Shown here: piece by piece, positions 1 to 5,466 of the stretch | How the letters are laid out: each line of letters opens with the position of its first letter | Numbering within the stretch: position 1 is the first letter of the stretch | From: Eubacteriales Family XIII. Incertae Sedis bacterium | GTDB taxonomy: Bacteria > Bacillota_A > Clostridia > Peptostreptococcales > Anaerovoracaceae | DNA: 5,637 nucleotides | Direction: 5' to 3' | NCBI GenBank assembly: GCA_031278145.1 | Contig: JAITLA010000047.1 | Span: 1 to 5,637 of the forward strand | Notes under the pieces: generated by a model | What the model was told of the DNA's origin: nothing | The model's database searches: none | The model's input: the letters and a program-made list of their open reading frames with translations, nothing else | Made by a program: the position numbers and the translations under genes

Positions 1-121
1 GCCCGTTCCGGTACATCGCGCAATACGATATTCTACTGGGTTACTGTAGTGCACACGTGTGCTCTGCACATCTCCCAATGCCGACTTTTTCAGTGGCCTC
101 CTTTAGCGCGGCCGGAAAATG
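1..121. other. Left-edge segment without a supportable gene
   Basis: Read in all six frames, this stretch gives only short open stretches, with no start codon backed by a ribosome site and no recognisable protein motif. One plus-strand frame is open from the window edge to about base 135, but its translation resembles nothing I know and runs into the repeat array. The segment contains a perfect 12-bp palindrome (51-62) and, read on the minus strand, an AAAGGAGG-like purine run near 99-106 that is not followed by a convincing coding frame. It may be the downstream region of a gene lying outside the window, or degraded mobile DNA. Neither can be decided from this sequence. Confidence 0.4.
51..62. 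other. 12-bp perfect palindrome (possible operator)
   Basis: GCACACGTGTGC is its own reverse complement over all 12 bases, with a CACGTG core. A palindrome of this length outside a gene can be a binding site for a dimeric regulator. It lies about 300 bp upstream of the best promoter candidate, so a role in regulating the dehydrogenase operon is doubtful. It could belong to a gene outside the window. Confidence 0.25.
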
Positions 122-337
122 GGACAGCGAAGTGAACGTAGTGAACGGAGGAGCGGAACGAAGTTCCGCGTTGCCTTTTTGTCCCGAAGCTCTGCTTCGG
201 CAGACAAAACGGACAGCGAAGTGAGCGAAGCGAGCGGAGGAGCGGAACGAAGTTCCGCGTTGCTCATTTTCCCCCGAAGCTCTGCTTCGGCAGGCAAAAC
301 GGACAGCGAAGCACCCGTTCGCTGCGCTCCGCTCACG
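122..337. repeat. Tandem array of ~90-bp hairpin-rich units
   Basis: Two near-identical units (122-210, 89 bp; 211-300, 90 bp) each begin with GGACAGCGAAGTGA and are followed by a third start at 301. Each full unit contains two perfect 7-bp stem, 3-base loop hairpins: GCGGAAC/GTTCCGC (153-169 and 242-258) and CCGAAGC/GCTTCGG (184-200 and 274-290). The third unit keeps only GGACAGCGAAG. It then continues with CGTTCGCTGCGCTCCGCTCA, which resembles the inverted complement of the GTGAGCGAAGCGAGCGG module at 221-237. The array therefore ends in an inverted half-unit and could fold back on itself. Open frames through the array translate to Ser/Arg/Glu-rich low-complexity peptides and are not genes. 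The structure resembles intergenic REP/BIME-like repeats, but I cannot assign it to a named family. Confidence 0.8.
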
Positions 338-355
338 TTTATGCGCAATAAGAAA

Positions 356-384
356 TTGGCATGAAAATTGCTTTTGCTTCTAAC
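356..384 (+). promoter_or_regulatory. Candidate sigma70 promoter for the dehydrogenase operon
   Basis: TTGGCA at 356-361 matches the -35 consensus TTGACA at five of six bases. TCTAAC at 379-384 matches the -10 consensus TATAAT at four of six. The spacer is exactly 17 bp and AT-rich, standing out from its GC-rich surroundings. Transcription would start near 391 and leave a leader of about 124 nt before the ATG at 515. This is the only well-spaced promoter-like pair I found upstream of the three plus-strand genes. Confidence 0.45.
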
Positions 385-390
385 ATCGCT

Positions 391-514
391 TTTGGGCGCA
401 TTCCGCGCATCGATTCGCGGACGAGCGTCTTGGCGGCCTCGCTTGAGGATTTTGCCCGGACAATTGCGAGGCGTCGCCCGGAGTGTGCAAAATTGAAAAG
501 GAGTGTGAAAATCC
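391..514 (+). promoter_or_regulatory. Structured 5' leader of the dehydrogenase mRNA
   Basis: Two inverted repeats lie between the candidate promoter and the start codon. The first is CCGCG (403-407) with CGCGG (416-420). The larger pairs GGCGGCCTCGC (432-442) with GCGAGGC (466-472) and CGCC (475-478), an 11-bp stem interrupted by a two-base bulge, with a 23-base loop. The ribosome site AAAGGAG (497-503), 11 nt before the ATG, lies just after this stem and stays unpaired in the simple fold. The leader is long enough for an attenuator or a protein-binding site. I recognise no known riboswitch consensus, and no U-run follows the stem. Confidence 0.35.
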
Positions 515-1675
515 ATGACCCTATCGACTTATTCCTTCGCGCTTCCCACTCGCGTCGAGTTCGGAGAAGGTGTAATCCGCACCGTCGGCAAGGAGGCCAA
601 GGCTCTCGGCGCGACGAAAGTTCTGCTGGTGGCGGACAAGGGCGTCATCGCCGCCGGGTTGACAAAGGCGGTTGAGGAAAGTTTGAAGGCGGAAGGCCTA
701 CCCTTCGTCGTCTACGATCAAATAGTCCCAAACCCCAGGGATATCCACTGTGAAGAAGGATATCGGTTGGGAAAGAGGGAAGGCGCCGATCTGCTGGTCG
801 CCGTGGGCGGCGGCAGTTCCATGGATACCGCGAAGGCCATCGGAACCTTGCTGACCCACGGCAAGACCGTTCGGGACTGGTGCGGCTTCCGGCTTCTGGA
901 GCGGCCCATCACGCCGCTGATCGCCATTCCCACCACCGCCGGGACCGGCAGCGAGGTCACGCCCTTTGCCGTGATCACGGACACCGAAACCCATGTAAAA
1001 TTGAATATTTTCGATCCCATGGCGGCTGCGCGGGTGGCGCTCATCGATCCCGCCGTCCTCTTGAAGCTGCCCTCTCACATCATGGCGGCCACGGGCGTTG
1101 ACGCCATGACCCACGCGGTCGAGGCGTACACCTGCAATGTCGCGAACCCGCACACAGACGCCTACGCGCTCTACGCCATAGACATCATCATACGCAATCT
1201 CAGGGACGCCGTAAAGGCGCCCGACATTGCGTCCTGCACCGGCATGATGCTCGGCAGCACCATCGCGGGCATCGCCTTTGGGTATGCCGACGTGGCTGCG
1301 GTCCACTGCATGGCCGAGGCGCTGGGCGGGCGCTACGACACGCCCCACGGGGTGGCCAACGCCCTCTTCTTGCCCATCGTGACGGAATTCAACATTCCGG
1401 CGGACGCGCGAAAATACGCGCAGGTGGCGCGCGCCCTCGGCGTGAACATAGACGGCATGTCACCCGAATCGGCCGCCAATGAAGGCGTCGCCGTCCTCAA
1501 ACAGCTCTGCGCGGACGTGGGCATCCCCCGAATGAAGGATGTGGAAGGCGTGGATCCGGCCGACTTTCCCGCTCTGGCGGAAGCGGCCGAGAAAAACGTG
1601 TCCACACCCAGCAATCCGAGGAAGGTCACGGCCAAAGAATATCTCTATCTGTTTAACAAAGCCTACGAAGCGTAG
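515..1675 (+). CDS. Iron-containing (group III) alcohol dehydrogenase
   Basis: This 386-residue cytosolic NAD(P)-dependent oxidoreductase interconverts an alcohol and an aldehyde, and is the usual length for the family. The N-terminal domain carries the nucleotide-binding motif GGGSSMDTAK (residues 98-107) and PTTAGTGSE (139-147). The helical C-terminal domain supplies the predicted metal ligands D196, H200 (GVDAMTH), H264 (VHCMAE) and H278 (TPHG), matching the Asp-His-His-His set of the propanediol oxidoreductase FucO almost number for number. Glu268 replaces the second His of the VHxMAH motif common in FucO-like enzymes. The ATG is preceded by AAAGGAG at 11 nt spacing. The gene is first in an apparent operon, 84 bp before a permease, so its aldehyde may come from an imported amine or amino acid. 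Family assignment is certain; substrate is not. FucO-type diol, simple alcohol and sulfoaldehyde reductases all look alike at this level. Confidence 0.96.
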   Translation: MTLSTYSFALPTRVEFGEGVIRTVGKEAKALGATKVLLVADKGVIAAGLTKAVEESLKAEGLPFVVYDQIVPNPRDIHCEEGYRLGKREGADLLVAVGGGSSMDTAKAIGTLLTHGKTVRDWCGFRLLERPITPLIAIPTTAGTGSEVTPFAVITDTETHVKLNIFDPMAAARVALIDPAVLLKLPSHIMAATGVDAMTHAVEAYTCNVANPHTDAYALYAIDIIIRNLRDAVKAPDIASCTGMMLGSTIAGIAFGYADVAAVHCMAEALGGRYDTPHGVANALFLPIVTEFNIPADARKYAQVARALGVNIDGMSPESAANEGVAVLKQLCADVGIPRMKDVEGVDPADFPALAEAAEKNVSTPSNPRKVTAKEYLYLFNKAYEA

Positions 1676-1690
1676 GCGATCCGTCAAAGC

Positions 1691-1729
1691 GGCGCTCGAC
1701 GCCCGGACCGCAGAATCCGGGCGCGCGCC
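1691..1729 (+). other. Intercistronic hairpin between dehydrogenase and permease
   Basis: A perfect 8-bp stem, CGCCCGGA (1700-1707) with TCCGGGCG (1716-1723), encloses an 8-base loop. It is extended by an outer stem, GGCGC (1691-1695) with GCGCC (1725-1729), across a small internal loop. It starts 16 bp after the dehydrogenase stop codon. No U-run follows, so it does not look like an intrinsic terminator. It could stabilise or help process the upstream message, giving different amounts of the two gene products, or terminate with Rho. Confidence 0.5.
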
Positions 1730-1759
1730 TGACTTGGACGGAAGAAGGGAAGTTATGGT

Positions 1760-3250
1760 ATGAATCAGAATTCCAATACAACAAGAACGGATAATTCTCG
1801 CAAATTGAAGCGCGTGCTTGGATTTGCGCCCGCCTACGGCGCCGCTGTGGGCCTTGTGGTTTCGGGCACCGCGATGTTTTCCGTGGGAAACGTGGGCGCC
1901 GTTTCCGGCAACGCGACCTTCATCGCGGCGGCCATCGCCTTGATCCCCATGATGGCGGCTGCCTTCGCCTACGGGGAGTTGACGGCCATGCTGCCGGGAG
2001 GCGGCATGATCTCCGACTATACGATGCCGGCGCTTGGTCGTTTCTGGAGCACCTTTGCCCTGCTGTCGGGCTATGTGCTGCTTATCGCCTGCGACGGGGG
2101 GACGCAACTCGTCATGGGCGGCCTGTCCATGGAATCCTTGCTGGGCGTGCCCCAACCGGTCGTAACGCTGGGGCTGCTCGCGATCATACTGCTTATCAAT
2201 ATTTTCGGTGTCGAGTTTTACGGGCGGGCCGAGGCCGTCATCACCATCGTCATGATGATCGTTTTCGCGCTGCTGGCTGTGGCCGGGTTTCTTGGCCTTG
2301 GTGAATCCTTCGGCGCGGATCCTTCCATCGGCGGCGATCTGGGCCTGATTCCGGAAGGCGGCTGGAGCACGGTCTTCAATTCCGTGGGCGTCGCCATCTG
2401 GTTTTTTATCGGCTTTGAGTTCGCCTGCCCCATGGCGGAGGAAAATCTGAAGCCTTACCGCAACATCCCCTACGGGCTGATCTTCGGCCTTATCAGCATC
2501 TACGTCATCGACATCATCTTCGTCTTCGCCGCGGTTCGTTATACGCCGCTGGAGATCATGGCCAACTCCGCCATTCCCCACGTTGAGGCGGCTGCCGGGA
2601 TGTTGGGCTTTGCGGGGGGCATTGTCATGAGCCTGCTCACCATCTGCGCTTCCTTTACGACAGCCAACGCGTACTGTGCGGCCCTGCCGCGCATGCTCTA
2701 CGGCATGTCGCGCGAGCATCTGGTTCCGGCGATTTTCGGACGGATTCATCCCAAATACAGGACACCCATTCACGGCCTTGTGTTCACCGCCTTCCTGATT
2801 CTGCTCACCGTCGTCTACATCACCATCAACGGCGCCGATGTGAATCTGGTGCTGGCCTTCATCATGACGGCCTGCATCACTTGGATGATCTCCTACGCCA
2901 TCGCCATGATCGACGTGCTGGTGCTGCGGAAGAAGTATCCGAATTTTCCGCGTCTGTGGAAGGCGCCCATCGCGTGGATTTCTTTGCCCATCGGGATCAT
3001 CGGCGTGATTTACGCCATTTACACGCTGCCGGACTACTGGCTGTCGGCGGGTATATGTATGCTCGTCGTCGCGATTTACGCCGTCGTCTGGATGCGTGTT
3101 CACAAGATAAAGGTCATGGAAACGGTTCCGCTGGAGGATCTCGCGCGGGATATCCGCGAGCGCTCGGAGTACCTGCCCGTCTGGGATGAAGCGGTTGAAA
3201 AATGGCTGGCCGGAAGAGATGCCGCATCCTCCGGGACCTCGAAGGAATGA
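1760..3250 (+). CDS. APC-superfamily amino acid/amine permease
   Basis: This 496-residue integral membrane protein belongs to the amino acid-polyamine-organocation superfamily and probably imports its substrate by secondary transport. About 12 hydrophobic segments can be placed, roughly at residues 22-47, 52-72, 93-115, 133-150, 156-180, 205-226, 238-258, 281-303, 338-357, 361-388, 403-422 and 427-447. TM1 is glycine-rich (GTAMFSVGN, 36-44), as in the unwound substrate-binding helix of this fold. TM6 and the following loop, FFIGFEFACPMAEENLKPYR (215-234), match the family signature around IGFE and EE..KP.R. NAYCAALPRMLYGMSREHLVP (303-323) matches the conserved loop after TM8. Both termini are hydrophilic; the acidic tail of about 45 residues is likely cytosolic. 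The start follows a GAAGAAGGGAAG purine run. An ATG five bases earlier opens only a two-codon frame whose TGA overlaps this start. The substrate cannot be read from sequence. Confidence 0.95.
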   Translation: MNQNSNTTRTDNSRKLKRVLGFAPAYGAAVGLVVSGTAMFSVGNVGAVSGNATFIAAAIALIPMMAAAFAYGELTAMLPGGGMISDYTMPALGRFWSTFALLSGYVLLIACDGGTQLVMGGLSMESLLGVPQPVVTLGLLAIILLINIFGVEFYGRAEAVITIVMMIVFALLAVAGFLGLGESFGADPSIGGDLGLIPEGGWSTVFNSVGVAIWFFIGFEFACPMAEENLKPYRNIPYGLIFGLISIYVIDIIFVFAAVRYTPLEIMANSAIPHVEAAAGMLGFAGGIVMSLLTICASFTTANAYCAALPRMLYGMSREHLVPAIFGRIHPKYRTPIHGLVFTAFLILLTVVYITINGADVNLVLAFIMTACITWMISYAIAMIDVLVLRKKYPNFPRLWKAPIAWISLPIGIIGVIYAIYTLPDYWLSAGICMLVVAIYAVVWMRVHKIKVMETVPLEDLARDIRERSEYLPVWDEAVEKWLAGRDAASSGTSKE

Positions 3251-3930
3251 GGGGCGGCGCGCAGGCCTCACGCTTTTCCGCCCTGTCCGGCTTTTGGGCG
3301 CGGGCGCTCTCTCCACGCGCGCCCGCTTCGCAAAATTTGATCAACAAAAAGGCGGACGCGAAGCTGAACCACGTGGCGCAGTGCTATCAGGCGGCTCTTG
3401 GAAAATATTTTCATTCCGTGGACGCGCGCTTTCTGGACAAACGCCTCCGCTTCCGAGGCTTGCGATTTTTGGAGGAACTGCGCTTGCGCTATAAGATCGA
3501 GAATCGCTTTTTCGCCATCTCTTACGATCTGATGTACGAGGCGCGCGTTTGCGCGGCGGATCCCCTGCGCCGGCCTCGGAGCGCTTGCCGCCTGATCGCG
3601 AAGCTGAAAGGCGGCGCCGGCATCACGGGGGCCGAATTCATCCTCCGCGATCAGGGCGCCGCGGACGCGTTCACCGCAAAGGCACTCTCGCGTCTGAACA
3701 ATCCGCTGATCGTTGATCGCGTCGCGTCCATGGACTTGACGGACGTATCGGCGGCTTACGATTCCGAAAGTGCCGTGTGGGTCTTCCGCTGCCGCAGCAT
3801 CATCGGCTCAACCACTTGGAATCTGATCCCGCCGATCACGCAGTTGATCAAGCTTCGGGAGGCGGAGTGCGTCCGCATGATTGAGCTTTTCGAGCTCGCC
3901 TTCGATGCCCTGCTGCGGGAGGACGCCTGA
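3247..3930 (+). CDS. Unrecognised protein coupled to the permease gene
   Basis: I do not recognise this family. The frame encodes about 227 residues, soluble in appearance, with no signal peptide or membrane segment. The first 30 or so residues are low-complexity Ala/Arg/Ser and unlikely to be conserved. From about residue 31 the sequence looks like a real folded protein: a basic amphipathic stretch (60-85, many Arg/Leu), then an alpha/beta-like region ending in FRCRSIIGSTTWNLIPPITQ (180-199) and an acidic C-terminal helix (206-222). I chose the ATG whose last two bases are the first two of the permease TGA stop (ATGA overlap), a layout typical of translational coupling. An earlier in-frame ATG at 3202 would overlap the permease by 49 bp, and a TTG at 3337 would drop the low-complexity start. 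None has a well-spaced ribosome site. Position suggests a role tied to the permease or its pathway. Confidence 0.75.
   Translation: MRGGAQASRFSALSGFWARALSPRAPASQNLINKKADAKLNHVAQCYQAALGKYFHSVDARFLDKRLRFRGLRFLEELRLRYKIENRFFAISYDLMYEARVCAADPLRRPRSACRLIAKLKGGAGITGAEFILRDQGAADAFTAKALSRLNNPLIVDRVASMDLTDVSAAYDSESAVWVFRCRSIIGSTTWNLIPPITQLIKLREAECVRMIELFELAFDALLREDA
3300..3326 (+). other. GC-only hairpin near the start of the third gene
   Basis: GCGGGCGC (3300-3307) and GCGCCCGC (3319-3326) form a perfect 8-bp stem around an 11-base loop. It falls within the low-complexity N-terminal part of the third gene as called here, and immediately upstream of an in-frame TTG at 3337. No U-run follows. It could reduce read-through or translation between permease and third gene, or mean that this stretch is really an intergenic leader and the gene starts further right. 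Confidence 0.35.
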
Positions 3931-3971
3931 CGTCGCCTTCGGCTCGATCCTCCGCGAGCCGGCGCCTCCCG
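3916..3971. terminator. Candidate bidirectional terminator between convergent genes
   Basis: The end of the third gene and the 61-bp gap before the amidohydrolase stop contain nested inverted repeats. The outer pair is CGGGAGGACGCC (3916-3927) with GGCGCCTCCCG (3961-3971), with one bulged A. The inner pair is GGCTCG (3941-3946) with CGAGCC (3955-3960), extended by CGCC/GGCG across a three-base bulge. The two folds share the GGCG bases and so partly compete. Position between convergent genes fits a shared terminator. There is no clear U-run on either strand, so intrinsic termination would be weak. Confidence 0.4.
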
Positions 3972-3991
3972 TGGGAAGCTGACGCCGTCGT

Positions 3992-5368
3992 TCAATCGAG
4001 CTTCTTGATCAGCCGTCCGCAGTTCGTATTCCCCGTGAGCTCCCGGCCCTCGACGACGAGCTTCCCGTTGACGATCACGTGGGAGATTCCGTCCGGCGGG
4101 GCGTCGGGGCTGCCCCTGCTCACAAAATCCGCGTGATCCATAATGGTTTCGGGATCGAAGATCACGATGTCCGCGTTCTTCCCCTCTTCAAGCGCACCGA
4201 TATCGTTCAACCCGTAGCGGCGGGCGGGCAGGATCGTGATCTTCTTGACGGCGTCCAACAGGGACAGATCCTTGTTCTGCCGAACGTGCCGTCCCAAGAG
4301 CCGCGGAAAGGTCCCTGATATCTCCGGCGCGCCCACCCCCATGTAGTGCGGCCCGTCGGCGGCGTTGGTGGACACGTACACATAGTCCTTTTTCAGAGCC
4401 ATGGTTATCGCCTCGTGGTCGCAGACAAAGGCGGATACCAGCGTTTCCGGATGCTCCTTCCGCAAATAGTGAAACAGCGCCTCGTCGCAGTACTCGCCCA
4501 TGTGTATGCCCGACGAAATCAACAAATCGTTTACGGAGGTATTGCCGTATTCGGCTTCCCAGCCGTCATCAAAGACGCCGGTGCCGATGCAAACGGAAAA
4601 AGCGCCGTACAGGCAACTGTCGGCGGTAATGTCGATGCCTCGGCCGCGCGCATCCTCGATGATCTGCAGGGCGGACTCCATGGCGCCGTTGATACCCACC
4701 ATGTAGATCAGCTGCAGAATCTGCACGCTGACCCCCGTTTCCTCCGCCACGCGGATGATCTCCGCGAAATACTGCAGAGCCTCCCAGCCGTCCTTGCGCA
4801 GATGCACCAAAATCGGTCGCCCGTGGCTTTTGGCGACCCGCGCCAGCTCCAATATCTCCCGATAGGACGTGCCCGGCACCAGCTCAAGCCCAAAACAGAT
4901 GCCGAAGGCGCCGTATTCCAGAAAACGGCCGGCCAGATCCGCCATCGCCTTGATCTCGCGCCCCGTGGCCGGCCTGTTCGCCGAAATGCCGACCGCGTTG
5001 CGCAGGACGAAGGACTGGGAAACGGAAAAACCCTGATTGATCAGAAAACCGTCTTCCTCTATGCGGCGGATCACCTTGCTGTTCAGATTCCGCTCTCCGC
5101 CGATGGTGGTGGTGCCCCCCTGCCTGAGCATGCAAGCGGCGGAATAGGCGTTTCCGTCCACGTGGGAATGAAAATCAATGAAACCCGGCGACACGATAAG
5201 ATTCCGCGCGTCGATGACGCGCTTCCCCCGAATGTCCGCCGCCGTGACGCACTCTATCCTGTCCTTGCGGATCCCGATGTTTTTTCGGGAAATGCGGTCG
5301 TTCAGCACGTCCAGCACGCGGCCGTTCAGGATGACCAGATCGTATTTCCTTTCTGCGGAGGCTTTCAT
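3992..5368 (-). CDS. Amidohydrolase, N-acyl-D-amino-acid deacylase type
   Basis: This 458-residue cytosolic enzyme belongs to the metal-dependent amidohydrolase superfamily. Classical relatives hydrolyse N-acyl-D-amino acids to a free D-amino acid and a carboxylate. The N-terminal beta-sandwich segment (YDLVILNGRVLD, 9-20; VIDARNLIVSPGFIDFHSHVD, 51-71) leads into the TIM barrel with the HxH metal motif H67/H69. HLRKDG (189-194) supplies the equivalent of D-aminoacylase H220. SGTFPRLLGR (351-360), LPARRYGL (380-387) and the closing GKNADIVIFDP (396-406) and ISHVIVNGKLVVEG (428-441) are typical of this subgroup. D338 is the best candidate for the catalytic Asp. The bridging Cys of D-aminoacylase is absent (GGERN, 90-94), and Q219 sits where the second barrel His is expected. 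The start is supported by AGGAAAGGA 12 nt upstream. The product is a little shorter than D-aminoacylases (about 480-530). Substrate is uncertain. Confidence 0.9.
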   Translation of the reverse strand: MKASAERKYDLVILNGRVLDVLNDRISRKNIGIRKDRIECVTAADIRGKRVIDARNLIVSPGFIDFHSHVDGNAYSAACMLRQGGTTTIGGERNLNSKVIRRIEEDGFLINQGFSVSQSFVLRNAVGISANRPATGREIKAMADLAGRFLEYGAFGICFGLELVPGTSYREILELARVAKSHGRPILVHLRKDGWEALQYFAEIIRVAEETGVSVQILQLIYMVGINGAMESALQIIEDARGRGIDITADSCLYGAFSVCIGTGVFDDGWEAEYGNTSVNDLLISSGIHMGEYCDEALFHYLRKEHPETLVSAFVCDHEAITMALKKDYVYVSTNAADGPHYMGVGAPEISGTFPRLLGRHVRQNKDLSLLDAVKKITILPARRYGLNDIGALEEGKNADIVIFDPETIMDHADFVSRGSPDAPPDGISHVIVNGKLVVEGRELTGNTNCGRLIKKLD

Positions 5369-5410
5369 GCGTATGAATATTCCTTTCCTGCGAAAGGCGG
5401 GGCGCGGGAG

Positions 5411-5431
5411 GGCCGGCCTTTCGCGCCGGCC
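5411..5431 (-). other. Hairpin between the PDZ gene and the amidohydrolase gene
   Basis: GGCCGGC (5411-5417) and GCCGGCC (5425-5431) form a perfect 7-bp GC-only stem with a 7-base loop, inside the 98-bp gap between two minus-strand genes. It is not followed by a U-run on the minus strand, so it is at best a weak or Rho-assisted terminator. It could equally be a structured leader for the amidohydrolase. I found no well-formed promoter in the gap, so read-through transcription from the PDZ gene is possible. Confidence 0.4.
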
Positions 5432-5466
5432 GCAAGCGGATTTTCCCTGCGCTCGTCAAGGATTCG

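Noticed and set aside
85..106. Possible insertion-sequence end (CTTTTTCAGTGG)
   Set aside because: The motif is reminiscent of transposon termini, but no matching inverted copy, target duplication or transposase is visible in the window.
153..180. Intrinsic terminator from the first GCGGAAC/GTTCCGC hairpin followed by TTTTT
   Set aside because: The T-run begins six bases after the stem instead of directly after it, and the same hairpin in the next unit lacks a comparable run. It is better explained as part of the repeat unit.
122..300. CRISPR array
   Set aside because: Only two full units and a truncated one are present, with period near 90 bp and no unique spacers between identical repeats. 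No cas gene is visible.
103..516. Open frames on both strands through the repeat array (also 119-364 on the plus strand)
   Set aside because: Their translations are low-complexity Ser/Arg/Glu/Ala repeats produced by the tandem modules, with no ribosome site. The array explains them.
361..675. A 104-codon plus-strand frame starting inside the candidate promoter
   Set aside because: No ribosome site precedes it, it overlaps the dehydrogenase out of frame for 160 bases, and its second half is the Arg-rich shadow of that gene.
1755..1763. Two-codon ATG-GTA-TGA frame overlapping the permease start
   Set aside because: Such a minimal frame arises easily by chance. There is no evidence that it is translated or affects re-initiation.
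1460..3316. A 618-codon minus-strand open frame opposite the permease
   Set aside because: It is an antisense shadow of a GC-rich coding region. Its translation is rich in His, Asp, Gln and Arg with no domain, while the plus-strand frame has clear APC signatures and 12 membrane segments.
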